Source: DATFGK01 sp046712825 (lineage in GTDB: Bacteria > Actinomycetota > AC-67). Taken from it: DNA of 52,588 nt. The position numbers and the translations under genes are program-made. Where the stretch lies: assembly GCA_046712825.1 (NCBI GenBank), contig JBKKCR010000195.1:1-52588 (forward strand), in the 5' to 3' direction. Below are positions 1 through 8,738 of the stretch, piece after piece (position 1 is the stretch's first letter; each line of letters begins with the position of its first letter). The notes beneath the pieces are model-generated. The model did not search any database. It worked only from the letters and a program-made list of their open reading frames with translations, and had not been told where the DNA came from.

Positions 1-41
1 GGGGAGAGCAGGTCGAGCTCGTCGTGTGGGTTCATCGTCAT
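1..41 (-). CDS. Start of a presumed anti-sigma factor (partial, runs off the window)
   Basis: Only the first 13 complete codons are visible, reading MTMNPHDELDLLS from an ATG at 41 (a second ATG lies at 35). The start is 2 nt after the stop of the ECF sigma factor gene, so the two are almost certainly co-translated. Zinc-finger anti-sigma factors commonly follow sigM-type genes in actinobacteria and often begin with a short acidic and leucine-rich stretch like this. The HxxxCxxC zinc motif that would prove the family lies outside the window. The function is inferred from position. Confidence 0.5.
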   Translation of the reverse strand, partial: MTMNPHDELDLLS

Positions 42-43
42 TC

Positions 44-628
44 CTACCTTAGAGGGCCGGGATCGCCGCTAGGTTCCGCCTGCTCCTTCAGATGTCCGAG
101 CTGGCGGGCCAAGGCCAAGCGGGCCCGGTGGAGGCGGCTTTTGACCGTTCCGAGCGGTATCTCGAGCGCCCCGGCGCACTCCGCGTAGTCCAGCCCTTGC
201 AGGTCATGCAAGACGATCAGAGCGCGCTGGTCGGGCGGGATCAGGCCGAGGGCTCGGTGGACCTCGCGCGCCCGGACCGATCCGATCGCCTCGGACTCCG
301 GGCCAGGCTCCGGCGAAGCCTGCTCGGCGAGCTCGTCCATGCTCGAGTGATCGCGTCTGCGGCGCTTCCGAACGAGATCCAGCGAGGCGTTCACGGCGAC
401 GCGGTGGAACCACGTGGACAGTTGAGCGTCGCCGCGGAATCCTTTGAGCGCGCGGAGCGCCGTTACGAAGACCTCCTGGGTCACGTCCCGCGCGTCCTCG
501 TGGTGGCGAACGATCCGGAGGGCGACCGCGAACACGCGGCGCTCGAATCGATCGACGATCGTGTCGAACGCGGTGGGATCGCCGTTGCGAGCTCGGTCGA
601 GCAGCTCCTGATCGTCCGGGTCGGTCAC
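44..628 (-). CDS. ECF RNA polymerase sigma factor, SigM-like by position
   Basis: A 194-aa group 4 (ECF) sigma factor. Region 2 spans about residues 25-90 and contains the DVTQEVFVTAL segment that contacts core polymerase and the -10 element. Region 4 spans about 125-180 and ends in the helix-turn-helix GTVKSRLHRARLAL, which reads the -35. The start is GTG at 628, overlapping the TGA of alr by 4 nt, which implies translational coupling. An anti-sigma factor appears to follow. Its place beside murJ and the DUF6049 gene matches sigM of mycobacteria and streptomycetes, so a role in envelope stress is likely. That name rests on synteny, not on a known target promoter. Confidence 0.9.
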   Translation of the reverse strand: MTDPDDQELLDRARNGDPTAFDTIVDRFERRVFAVALRIVRHHEDARDVTQEVFVTALRALKGFRGDAQLSTWFHRVAVNASLDLVRKRRRRDHSSMDELAEQASPEPGPESEAIGSVRAREVHRALGLIPPDQRALIVLHDLQGLDYAECAGALEIPLGTVKSRLHRARLALARQLGHLKEQAEPSGDPGPLR

Positions 629-1743
629 TGGACGTACACGCGTTCGATGCTGGGCGACACCAGGAGCCGTCGGACCGGCAAGCGTGCGATCGAGCCCGGC
701 CTCACACCGGCGATGCCGTCAACGTCGACGGTGACCTCTTGCATCGCGATGCGTCCCACGACCGGCGCCTTGCGGTCGCCGAACCAAACGAATCGTGGCG
801 ACGACCTGCGTCCGAGCGCGACCGCCGCGACCCGGCCGCCGAGCCGAGCCGCCTCGGTCATCGACTCGGAGCGTGCTGCGGGCTCGAGCCCGAAACCGTC
901 CGCGTAACCGACCGCGAGTGTCGCGACTCGGGTGGGAGCCTTCGCACGCCACTCGCCCCCGTACCCGACCGTCGCTCCGGCGGGGAGCTCACGCACCGAC
1001 ACCGCCGTAGCGTGCCACGCGAAGGGATCTCTCAGCGTGAAGGGGGCGTCGGCGCCGGCCGGGTTCTGGCCGTACAGAAGCGTGCCGACGCGGACCATGT
1101 CGAGCCGCGCCGCCGGCAAAGTGATCATTCCGGCGGAGTTCGCGGCGTGCATGATCGCGCGCGGCGCGTAATGGCCGAGCGCCGCGCGCACGGCGAGGAA
1201 CCGGTCGAGCTGCGTCCGTCCGGACTGACCCGCAGCGTCTGCGAAGTGGGTCCAGATGCCCTCGAGCGAGAGGTCGTCGGAGCCGGCAACCCGTGAAGCG
1301 ATCGCGGGGGCGTGCTCCGGCCGGATGCCGAGACGTCCCATGCCGGTGTCGATCTTCAGGTGGATCCGGGCGCGTCGTCCCACGGCCTTCGCGGCTTCGG
1401 CGAACGGTTCCACGTCGGAGCCGTCGCCGAGCGCGAGCGCGCAGTTCATATCTATCGCCTGTCGCAAGGCCCCACGCGGGGGCGGGGCCAGCACGAGGAT
1501 GTCGGCGGCGACGCCCGCGTCGCGCAGCGCGCGCGCTTCCTCGACCCGTGTCACGGCGATCATGCGTGCACCGGCGCGGTGGAAGATGGTCGCGCACTCG
1601 ATGAGACCGCAGCCGTATGCGTTCGCCTTGACGACGGCGCACACCGCTGTGCCGGCGTGCTTCCGGACCGCGTCGAAGTTGGATTGGAGCGCGCCCCGCG
1701 AGACCTCCACCCACGAGGTCCCTCTCGAACCGAGCCCTTCCAT
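625..1743 (-). CDS. alr: Alanine racemase
   Basis: A 372-aa PLP-dependent fold III enzyme interconverting L- and D-alanine for peptidoglycan. The PLP lysine is K39 in VVKANAYGCG, and the second catalytic base is Y261 in VGYGGEW. HLKIDTGMGRLG and DMVRVGTLLYG are typical family segments. The ATG at 1743 begins 5 nt after the stop of the FemAB-like gene, and the stop overlaps the sigma factor GTG. A longer in-frame reading extends far upstream, but it runs antiparallel in codon sense through the FemAB gene and is not used. Being inside a sigM-murJ operon ties D-Ala supply to lipid II export and envelope stress. Confidence 0.93.
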   Translation of the reverse strand: MEGLGSRGTSWVEVSRGALQSNFDAVRKHAGTAVCAVVKANAYGCGLIECATIFHRAGARMIAVTRVEEARALRDAGVAADILVLAPPPRGALRQAIDMNCALALGDGSDVEPFAEAAKAVGRRARIHLKIDTGMGRLGIRPEHAPAIASRVAGSDDLSLEGIWTHFADAAGQSGRTQLDRFLAVRAALGHYAPRAIMHAANSAGMITLPAARLDMVRVGTLLYGQNPAGADAPFTLRDPFAWHATAVSVRELPAGATVGYGGEWRAKAPTRVATLAVGYADGFGLEPAARSESMTEAARLGGRVAAVALGRRSSPRFVWFGDRKAPVVGRIAMQEVTVDVDGIAGVRPGSIARLPVRRLLVSPSIERVYVQ

Positions 1744-1748
1744 CGGGT

Positions 1749-2822
1749 TCAGTCTGCCGCTTCGGCAGCGCGTCCGCGACGGAAGCGCTTCAGGGTCTCG
1801 ATCGCGAGCGGCGCACCCAATCGCCATGCTCGGTACACGATCGGACGGAGCGGCAGGTCGAACGTGCCGGCATACTCCACGTAGCGCGCGCCGAAGCCTT
1901 CTTTGAAGCGGTTGAGACCGGCGAGGTGCGGCTCGGCGGGTTTCCCGTCCCTGATCGGCGACACGCCACGGAAATCGTAGATCTTGTAGCCCTGCTCGCG
2001 TGCCCATCGGATCATGTGCCACTGCATGAGATGGTTCGGCATCACGTTGCGATGTTCGTTGGATGAGGCGCCGTAGACGTAGGTCAGGCGGGGGCCGAAA
2101 CCCATGCAGAGCGCGCCGGCGACCGGCCGTCCCTCGAAGCGGGCGAGGAACATCGCGATGAGCCCGGCGGGCTCCAGACAATCGAACAGCGTCTCGAAGT
2201 ACGGACGGCCGCGGATCAGGAAGCCGTCCCGTTTGGCTGTGGAGACGAGGAGCTCGTAGAAGGCGGGCAGCTCGTCGCGTCCCACACGCGTGATCTCGAC
2301 GCCCTTCCGCTCGGCGACGCGCACGTTGTACCGCCACTTCGATCGGAAACCGGCGAGCAGCTCGTCGGGTGTCGGGTCGAGGTCGAGCACCATCACGGCT
2401 TTCGGCTGCACGCCGCCGAACCCGGCCTCGGTCGACGTGGCGAGGCCGGCGTCCTCGAGCGCCTTCGCCTCGGCAGACGCCGCCTCGATGGGGGGGTCGC
2501 ACTTCAAGACGAACGCGCCGCCGGCTTGGTCGCGGATCGCGCGCACGAGCGCGTCGAGCGCGCCCGGCGTTGCCGCGTCGAAAACCGGACCCCGCGGTGC
2601 ATAGAGCAGCAGAGGTGCCCCTTTGATCGGCCGGCGTCCGAGCACTTGAGCGACGGCGAGCGTGCGATCGTCGTCCTCGACGATGAATCGTCGGGGTGCC
2701 CAGCCCGAGCGTCGCTTCACCTCGCCCCATTCCCACGCCTGCAAGACGTCGGCGAGCGGAGAGGACGCCACGAACGCGTTGTACCGTTCGAGATCGGCGT
2801 CGGTCGCCACTCGGGCTTTCAT
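1749..2822 (-). CDS. FemAB/GNAT-fold peptidoglycan aminoacyltransferase-like protein
   Basis: A 357-aa protein with the two-GNAT-lobe arrangement of the FemAB family. Recognisable parts are LQAWEWGEVKRRSGW near residue 28, the SKWRYNVRVAERKGV segment in the middle and GYKIYDFRGVSP in the C-terminal lobe. Members attach amino acids from aminoacyl-tRNA to the stem peptide of lipid II, or act on other acceptors. It is the expected length for one family unit (about 340-420 aa), without an obvious tRNA-binding coiled-coil arm. The ATG at 2822 lies 33 nt after the pseudokinase gene. The exact amino acid and acceptor cannot be read from sequence. The context with alr and murJ supports a cross-bridge or stem-peptide role. 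Confidence 0.85.
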   Translation of the reverse strand: MKARVATDADLERYNAFVASSPLADVLQAWEWGEVKRRSGWAPRRFIVEDDDRTLAVAQVLGRRPIKGAPLLLYAPRGPVFDAATPGALDALVRAIRDQAGGAFVLKCDPPIEAASAEAKALEDAGLATSTEAGFGGVQPKAVMVLDLDPTPDELLAGFRSKWRYNVRVAERKGVEITRVGRDELPAFYELLVSTAKRDGFLIRGRPYFETLFDCLEPAGLIAMFLARFEGRPVAGALCMGFGPRLTYVYGASSNEHRNVMPNHLMQWHMIRWAREQGYKIYDFRGVSPIRDGKPAEPHLAGLNRFKEGFGARYVEYAGTFDLPLRPIVYRAWRLGAPLAIETLKRFRRGRAAEAAD

Positions 2823-2855
2823 CGCGGCGAGACTATACCCAGGGCGCGAGGGTAC

Positions 2856-4181
2856 TCAGACACGGAAGAACTGGACTTCGGAGACTTGCGCTTGATACGG
2901 GAAACCGCTCTCCGAGCCGATATCGACGAGGGTGGTGATCCAGAGCAACCAATATCGAGCCGTCCGGTTCCCGGGGATCGTGACCGCATCCACGGGCACG
3001 GTGAACTCTGCGACCTTCTCGAAGTCGTCTGCCGACGAGAATCCTGCATCGTCGGCGACTCGCCACTCAGCCTTCCAGCCTTCGTTCGGCGTCCGTACGA
3101 CGATGCGGCCGACGAGCTTCGCGTCGCCCAGATCGAAGATCAGGCCGACGCCTTTCTTTCGACCGTCGAGGCTCGAACGCGAGTAGCCCACGGTGGACCA
3201 AGCCGTTTCCTTTCCGTCGATCGTCAGCGTCACGTCGTCGGGATGCTCTTGGCCGTTGCCAGGCGAAGGATCGAAATCGTCGACAGACTCGACCTTATAC
3301 GCGGCCGCGCTCGCCCCCGGGGACGGGCTTGGCTCACCGCCGCCGATCTTGATCGCGCCTGTTTGGACGCCCACTATCACGGCGGCGACCCCGAGCCCGA
3401 CGAGGAACAGCGCTGGGACCAGCCACCGCGCCTCCTGTCGGACGAATCCCGGGCCCCGCTCGACCGGCTCGACGGAGGTGAGTGGCGTGAGAACCCGCGT
3501 GAACTCCGCGAGGCTCGGCCGGACCGACCGGTCGCGCGCCAAGCCGCGGGCGAGCAATGAGTCCACCTCCGGTGGGATGGAGCGTCGCGCGGTGCGCGCC
3601 GGCGGAGCGTCGGGCCCCGGCTCGCGGCCGGTGAACAGGCGGTACGCGATGCCGGCGAGCGCGTAGCGGTCGCGTTCCTCGTCGGTCGCTTCACCGCTTG
3701 GCCGGTATCCCTCGGAGGCGTGGTCGCCGAGCGCTGAGGCGACGGCCGTGCCGCTCAGCTTAGCCCGGCCTTCCTCGTCGAACATGACGGTTTCGGGGCC
3801 GACGGCACCATGGGGGATGTTGTGTTCGTGGAGCGCGGCGAGCGCGCCGGCGATCTGGCATGTGGCGGCGGCGGCGGCGGGGACCGGTAGGGCGCCGTCC
3901 TTGCGGTCGACGAGCCGTCCGCCGGGTGCGTGCTCGAAGACGATGCCAAGGGGATCGGCGCTCATGTCGTAGATCTGCGCCAGGCCGGCGTGGGCAACCT
4001 GCGCGGCCGCGGCGACTGCGTGCGAAATGGCTTCACGCGACGCCTCGGGGAAGGTCTGGATCAGGACCGGCCGGTCCAAGATGGTGTCCAGCGCGAGCCA
4101 TGCCGGTCCGGCGACCCCATCCCAGGCGCGTTGTTGTACGCGGTAGCGGCCGCCGATCATCGTGCCGGGTTCGACGATCAT
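2856..4181 (-). CDS. Membrane pseudokinase with extracellular discoidin-like domain (MviN C-terminal module as a separate gene)
   Basis: A 441-aa protein: cytoplasmic kinase-like domain (about 8-235), one TM helix (about 252-272), Ser/Pro linker, then an extracellular beta-rich F5/8-type domain (about 295-441). Kinase signatures are degenerate. The VAIK position reads VLIQ (39-42), the HRD loop reads HGAVGPET (124-131), and DFG reads LSG (142-144). ATP phosphotransfer is therefore unlikely. In M. tuberculosis an equivalent pseudokinase plus extracellular domain is fused to MurJ (MviN), is phosphorylated by PknB and recruits FhaA. Here it is a stand-alone gene in the murJ operon, 11 nt after the 125-aa membrane protein. 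A regulatory role in lipid II export is inferred from that homology. Confidence 0.85.
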   Translation of the reverse strand: MIVEPGTMIGGRYRVQQRAWDGVAGPAWLALDTILDRPVLIQTFPEASREAISHAVAAAAQVAHAGLAQIYDMSADPLGIVFEHAPGGRLVDRKDGALPVPAAAAATCQIAGALAALHEHNIPHGAVGPETVMFDEEGRAKLSGTAVASALGDHASEGYRPSGEATDEERDRYALAGIAYRLFTGREPGPDAPPARTARRSIPPEVDSLLARGLARDRSVRPSLAEFTRVLTPLTSVEPVERGPGFVRQEARWLVPALFLVGLGVAAVIVGVQTGAIKIGGGEPSPSPGASAAAYKVESVDDFDPSPGNGQEHPDDVTLTIDGKETAWSTVGYSRSSLDGRKKGVGLIFDLGDAKLVGRIVVRTPNEGWKAEWRVADDAGFSSADDFEKVAEFTVPVDAVTIPGNRTARYWLLWITTLVDIGSESGFPYQAQVSEVQFFRV

Positions 4182-4192
4182 CGCTCGAATTG

Positions 4193-4570
4193 TCAGGTGA
4201 CGCCGCGCCGCCGGGTCGAGCGAGCGACCGCCCAGCCGTCGGTGACGCCGATGCGATGGACGAAGAGAGTCTTCGCAGGTTTAGACAACGTCACCACGAC
4301 GGCCTTGCCGTTCTCGACGACGCTGAACGCCTCGAGGACGGCTCCCTTCGACTCGGCGACTTCGCTGGCGGCTTTCTCGGCAGCGTCTTGGTTCTGGCTG
4401 CTTCGATACTCCTGCGCAGCCGCGGCGACCGCGTCACCGGCGATGTCTTCGATCGTCACCTTGGCGACGACGATCGCCCCGGCCTCGAACGCGACCAGCC
4501 CGAAGATGGCGAGTGAGAGGACGAGCTTGAGGAGCCACCCGGTGATGATCCCGCCGCGCTCTGAGGTCAT
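4193..4570 (-). CDS. One-TM small membrane protein between murJ and the pseudokinase
   Basis: A 125-aa protein not recognised as a named family. One hydrophobic helix lies at about residues 10-38. It is followed by an alanine-rich helical stretch (AAAAQEY, DAAEKAASEVAES) and a short beta-type tail (KAVVVTLSKPAK) that would be outside the cell, then a basic end (RSTRRRGVT). The ATG at 4570 shares its A with the TGA of murJ, which argues strongly for coupled translation. A longer in-frame reading reaches into murJ in another frame and is rejected. It superficially resembles TadE-like pilin-type membrane proteins, but I would not assign that. Position suggests an accessory to MurJ or the pseudokinase. 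Confidence 0.8.
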   Translation of the reverse strand: MTSERGGIITGWLLKLVLSLAIFGLVAFEAGAIVVAKVTIEDIAGDAVAAAAQEYRSSQNQDAAEKAASEVAESKGAVLEAFSVVENGKAVVVTLSKPAKTLFVHRIGVTDGWAVARSTRRRGVT

Positions 4571-6285
4571 CACTCGCTCCTCTCGCGTCGCGAGAAACGG
4601 CCGGTGACCATGCGCAGCAAGGGGTGGAACTCGTCGAGGCGAAGGAGTGCAGCCAAGGCTCCGTACAGTATAAGTGCCGCAGTTACGGCTCCTCCGACCT
4701 GAAGGATCTGCCCGCCGAGCTCTCCGGTGTCTGCGGTTTGGGCCACGCCCTTCGCGACGAGCCACGCGGCCGTTGCCGAGACAGCCGAAGCGAAGACGAT
4801 CTTCATCGTGGAGACGCCGATCCTCGCGCCGTCGAGCCCTCCGAGCTGACGGCCCAACACGACGCCCCCAAGGAACGCGGCGAAGACGTACGAGATCGCG
4901 TGTGCCAGCGCGAGCCCCGGCACCCCACGCCACTCGTACAGCGGGAAGGCGAGGGCGATGTTGAGCACGACCGCGAGGCTATTGACGATCCACGGGGTTC
5001 GCGTGTCCTGCCGAGCGTAGCTGGCGCGCATCAGTTGCTGGAAGGCCGCGTAGCCCACGAGGCCAACCGCCATCAGCAGGAACGTGTCGGCGAACAGCTC
5101 GGTCGACCCCGCGCCGAAGACGCCGTGCTCGAGCAGCAGTCGGACGATGGGATGCGAGAGGACGACGAAACCGGCGGCTGCCGGTGCGATGACGAACATC
5201 GTCGTACGGAGCCCGAGCGACAGGTCGCGGCGGAACGCTTCGAGGTCCCCGCGCATGTGATGCTCCGATAAGGTCGGCACGAGGGCGGTGAACACGCTCA
5301 CGGCGAAGATCCCATACGGAAGCTGGTACAGGATGAACGAGCTCTGGAAGGCTGTGACGCCGCCGGTCACGCCGTTGGCGAGCGCATACACGACCCAAAG
5401 CCCGATCTGATTCACGACGACGTACGCGAGCGAGTACTTGGCCAGGTTTCCGACGTGACGGATCGCCGGGTTGCGATAGTCGAACTCTCGCGGGCTGTAC
5501 GCCTGATCCTTCAGGCGTAAGACGAACGGCCACAGCACGAGCGTCATCGTCATCACGCCGAGCGTCGTGCCGATCCCGAGGAGCAGCTTGTCGCCGGTCG
5601 TGAGGTCGAGCAGATCCACCTGCCGGCCCGAGTGCTTCCAACGGAACACGACGAACGTTGCCATCACGATCAGGTTGTTGAGGATCGGAGCGAACATCGG
5701 CATCGCGAACTTGCGGTGGGCGTTCAAAAGGCCGGTGAGGACGGCGCCGGCCGCGTAGAAGATCATCTGCGGCAGCAGCAGGCGCAACAGGAAGGCACCG
5801 ACCTGCTCCTGCTGGAGGCGCACGGCGTCGTCGGCGCGGAACGTGTAGATCTTGATGATCCACGGCGCAAGCAGGACCGCGAGCGCGCTGACGACCGCGG
5901 CCACAGCCAACGCGATGTTCAGGATGGTCGACGCGAGCCGCCACGCCTCATCCTTCGCGCGGGTCGTGAGGTGCTGGACGAAGATCGGGACGAAGAGCGT
6001 CGCAAGGATCTCGCCGAGGATGAGCTGATACACGATGTTCGGCATGGTGTTGGCGAGGTTGTACGTGTCGGGCAGCTTGGTCTCGGCGCCGCCGATGGCC
6101 CACGCCATGACGGCGAGACGCAGGAAGCCGGTCAGCCGCGAGAGCGCCGTTCCGACGCTCATCACGGCGGTCGCGCGGGTCAGGGCGCGCGCGGCCTCGG
6201 CGCCGGCTTCCGCGCGCAGATCGATCTCTCCGGTGAGGGGGTCGGAGGCCGGGTCGGTGGGGGGCCCGGATCCCGGGAAGGCCAT
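4570..6285 (-). CDS. murJ: Lipid II flippase MurJ (MviN core, without fused pseudokinase)
   Basis: A 571-aa polytopic protein of the MOP superfamily that moves lipid II across the cytoplasmic membrane. The N-terminal part has the family segment SRLTGFLRLAVMAWAIG followed by LPNTxxN-like LANTMPNIVYQLI. About 14 TM helices can be counted. It stops at RFSRRERSE, right after the last helix, so the cytoplasmic pseudokinase found fused in mycobacteria is absent and encoded two genes downstream. I chose the ATG at 6285 (MAFPGSG), 14 nt after the DUF6049 stop. The alternative at 6351 would overlap that gene by 52 nt. The gene ends in a TGATG junction with the 125-aa membrane protein. Confidence 0.93.
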   Translation of the reverse strand: MAFPGSGPPTDPASDPLTGEIDLRAEAGAEAARALTRATAVMSVGTALSRLTGFLRLAVMAWAIGGAETKLPDTYNLANTMPNIVYQLILGEILATLFVPIFVQHLTTRAKDEAWRLASTILNIALAVAAVVSALAVLLAPWIIKIYTFRADDAVRLQQEQVGAFLLRLLLPQMIFYAAGAVLTGLLNAHRKFAMPMFAPILNNLIVMATFVVFRWKHSGRQVDLLDLTTGDKLLLGIGTTLGVMTMTLVLWPFVLRLKDQAYSPREFDYRNPAIRHVGNLAKYSLAYVVVNQIGLWVVYALANGVTGGVTAFQSSFILYQLPYGIFAVSVFTALVPTLSEHHMRGDLEAFRRDLSLGLRTTMFVIAPAAAGFVVLSHPIVRLLLEHGVFGAGSTELFADTFLLMAVGLVGYAAFQQLMRASYARQDTRTPWIVNSLAVVLNIALAFPLYEWRGVPGLALAHAISYVFAAFLGGVVLGRQLGGLDGARIGVSTMKIVFASAVSATAAWLVAKGVAQTADTGELGGQILQVGGAVTAALILYGALAALLRLDEFHPLLRMVTGRFSRRERSE

Positions 6286-6299
6286 CGCGGCCGATGGTA

Positions 6300-8342
6300 T
6301 CAGCCGAGCGGTTTCGCTTTCGGACGCCGGATGAATGCCCGGCGCGCCCACGCACCGAGCAGGAAGAGCGCGCCCCCTGCCGTCGCGGCGAACGCGACAG
6401 CGCTTACTGCGGTCGAGCGAACGAGGAGCTGCCCGGTACCGATCTGGTTGTCACCGTCGGCCGTCTCGATCCGGACGTCGATCGGGAACGAGCCTGCCGT
6501 GCGGGCCTCGAGCTCGAACGTCTGCGTGCTCAGCGTCTGCCGGTCCGGGTTCCCCTCGACGGTAACCTTGCGGGTATCGCCTCCGGGGAAGGCCACCTTC
6601 GCGGAATCGAGGCGCACGCGGACTCGGATCGTGTATCCCGTGCCGTTCACGACCGTGACCGGGACACGACCCCCGCGTGAGGTGAGCGTCACACGTCTGG
6701 GAGGAACCGTGATCGCGTTGAGTGTCGTCTCTGCAGTCGCGCGCGCGGCCCGCGCGAATGCCGTCGCGACGTTGGGCTTGAAGTCCAACGACTCGGCGAT
6801 CAGGATCCTTCGGTTCAGGTCGGCTACGAGATTGGGTGCCTCGACCACCTCCTCGAGGATATCGACCATGGGCCGGGCGCCTTTGGCTGCGTCGAGGCGG
6901 GCCTGGGTGGAGGGCTTGATCGTGTCCAGCCTGAGCGGCTCGCCGGCCGGGGCCAACGCGGGATCAGTGACAACACTCGTTGCTGTGCGCAGCCGGGCCC
7001 AGGGTGCCTGAGCCAGTGCATCGAGCAGCGGACCGCTGACGGCCGGCAACGGCATCGTGTCGGTCGCGACGACGAGCGCGCGGGCCGGCGCGAGTCCGGG
7101 CACCTCGAAGTAGGAAACGGCCGTCTCGGCGAGGACGCCCATCGCCGCAAGCACGGGATCCTCGGTCTGGGTTTGAAGGCGATCGCGAACCGGAGCGTCG
7201 AGGAGCAACGAGTCGAAGGACTGTCCGGAGGAGCGCACCTCCTCCGGACGATCTGGGTGGCCGAAACGACCCTCGGGGATCTCGCGCAAGACCTCCGGAT
7301 CGAGGACGAGGACCTCGGCTCCAAGCGCTGAGAACGTACGCGCGCTGCGTGAGTCCGCCGCGTAGTTAGCGTTGGTGAACAACGTCGGGTTCGGCTGCCG
7401 CAGAAGATGCCGGCTCACGCTCTCCCGGCCCGCGAGGATCTGCTGGCGGGCGTCGAGTGCCATGTCGGCCGCAACCAATGAGGCCAGGTCCGCGCGCGTG
7501 TACGGCGCCGTCGCGATCTCGAACGCCGGGCTCGCGACCGCGACCCGGAGCCGCGCGAGAAGCTCCCCCGCGGCGACCGCGATCGGATCGGTTGCCGGGA
7601 CCGGGTCAACTCCTCCGTCCTCCAGCCGCGCGTCGAACCCGTTCGAGACGTCGGCCAGTTCGTCCGCCAGCAAGCCGGTAGGCGCGAGGGTGAGGCCGGC
7701 GCCCGGATGCCGCTCGAGGAGCTCGATGGTGCCGCGGATCGCGCCGTTCTCGAGCAGCTCACGACCGAGATGAGCCTTGTTGTAGGCGCCCCGCTCGTCC
7801 ATCGCGGTGGGACGGTGGATTGGGAGGACCCAGACGACGTTCAGTTGGCTCTCGGGCGTCTGGGCGAGGAACACGAACGCGCCGGAGCGCTTGGCGAGCG
7901 TCTGCACGCCAGACTGCACGTTGATCGCGAGCGGGTAGACGCCGCTTTCACCCCGGCCGGGCAAGAACGCGGTGGCCAGCGAGCCGAGGTCACGCTGAAC
8001 GGTGACGGTGGCCTTCTCGCCCGGCTCGAGCGGGTCGATCAGCTCCTCGGTCGTCTGCGCGAGGACCTGGCCTTGTGGCTCCCGGTCGAGCGCGACCCTC
8101 AGCGCCGACCGGCTGCGGACGCGCTCGCGGATGGTGAGCCGGATCGCGATCTCCTCTAACGGGGTCGTTCCACCATTGGTGACCTCGAGCGCGACGATGA
8201 GCGGGCGATCTGGGGCCGTCCACGGCGCGAACGATGTCAGGCGCACCGTCACGTCGTCGGGTGGTTGCGCCCGCGCGACCGGCGGAAAAACCAGTGCTCC
8301 GGTCGCGAGAACGATGAGGAACAGGTTCCGGGGGCGGAGCAC
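6300..8342 (-). CDS. DUF6049 family secreted/membrane-anchored protein (Rv3909-like)
   Basis: A 680-aa protein with a signal peptide (about residues 1-25, cleavage near ARAQPP), a long extracytoplasmic region and a C-terminal TM anchor (about 643-665) followed by a basic tail RRAFIRRPK. The N-terminal part resembles an Ig/CARDB-like beta fold (VALEVTNGGTTPLEEIAIRL). The middle looks alpha/beta, with a QLNVVWVLPIHRP segment typical of this family. Such proteins sit directly upstream of murJ in many actinobacteria and have no proven function. The start is GTG at 8342. Only 26 nt separate it from the divergent TSUP gene, so the operon promoter must lie within or beside that gene's 5' end. Confidence 0.85.
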   Translation of the reverse strand: MLRPRNLFLIVLATGALVFPPVARAQPPDDVTVRLTSFAPWTAPDRPLIVALEVTNGGTTPLEEIAIRLTIRERVRSRSALRVALDREPQGQVLAQTTEELIDPLEPGEKATVTVQRDLGSLATAFLPGRGESGVYPLAINVQSGVQTLAKRSGAFVFLAQTPESQLNVVWVLPIHRPTAMDERGAYNKAHLGRELLENGAIRGTIELLERHPGAGLTLAPTGLLADELADVSNGFDARLEDGGVDPVPATDPIAVAAGELLARLRVAVASPAFEIATAPYTRADLASLVAADMALDARQQILAGRESVSRHLLRQPNPTLFTNANYAADSRSARTFSALGAEVLVLDPEVLREIPEGRFGHPDRPEEVRSSGQSFDSLLLDAPVRDRLQTQTEDPVLAAMGVLAETAVSYFEVPGLAPARALVVATDTMPLPAVSGPLLDALAQAPWARLRTATSVVTDPALAPAGEPLRLDTIKPSTQARLDAAKGARPMVDILEEVVEAPNLVADLNRRILIAESLDFKPNVATAFARAARATAETTLNAITVPPRRVTLTSRGGRVPVTVVNGTGYTIRVRVRLDSAKVAFPGGDTRKVTVEGNPDRQTLSTQTFELEARTAGSFPIDVRIETADGDNQIGTGQLLVRSTAVSAVAFAATAGGALFLLGAWARRAFIRRPKAKPLG

Positions 8343-8368
8343 GATCTCGATGCTAGCATCCGCGGCAT

Positions 8369-8728
8369 ATGGCCTCCCGGCACACGCAGGCGGCGCTCGC
8401 GATCGGGTTCGCCGCCGGAGCCGCGTCCGGGCTGCTCGGGGTGGGCGGCGGGATCGTCATGGTCCCGGGACTCGTGCTCCTCCTCGGCGCCTCCCAGCAT
8501 CAGTCGCACGCGACGTCGCTGGCCGCCATCGTTCCGATCGGCGTCGTCGGCTTCGCGATCTTCGCCCTCCACGGTGAGGTGAACTACGCGATCGCCGGAC
8601 TCCTAGTCCTCGGCGCGCTCGTCGGGGCGCCGGTGGGCGCTCGCGCGATGTCGCGGATCCCCGAACGCCCGCTCACGCTGGTGTTCGCCGTCCTTCTCGT
8701 GGTCGCCGGCGTCCGGCTGCTCGTGTGA
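8369..8728 (+). CDS. Half-size TSUP (TauE/SafE) membrane protein, first of pair
   Basis: A 119-aa protein with three to four TM helices and the family motif GLLGVGGGIVMVPGL near residue 21, followed by HATSLAAIVPIG. Full TSUP anion permeases have about 250 aa with this motif in each half. This gene supplies one half only. A second half-size gene follows after 10 nt, so the functional unit is probably a heterodimer. Family members export sulfite, sulfonates or other anions, and the substrate cannot be told here. The start ATG at 8369 is clear. No sulfur gene is adjacent. Confidence 0.85.
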   Translation: MASRHTQAALAIGFAAGAASGLLGVGGGIVMVPGLVLLLGASQHQSHATSLAAIVPIGVVGFAIFALHGEVNYAIAGLLVLGALVGAPVGARAMSRIPERPLTLVFAVLLVVAGVRLLV

Positions 8729-8738
8729 GCGTGCGCGC

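Noticed and set aside
92..907. Long plus-strand open frame opposite the sigma factor and alr
   Set aside because: It is antisense to two clearly conserved genes and its product has no family features, only the high-GC codon shadow.
1744..2736. A 703-aa reading that would fuse an N-terminal extension to alanine racemase
   Set aside because: The extension lies over the FemAB-like gene in another frame and is Arg-rich nonsense; Alr is full length from 1743.
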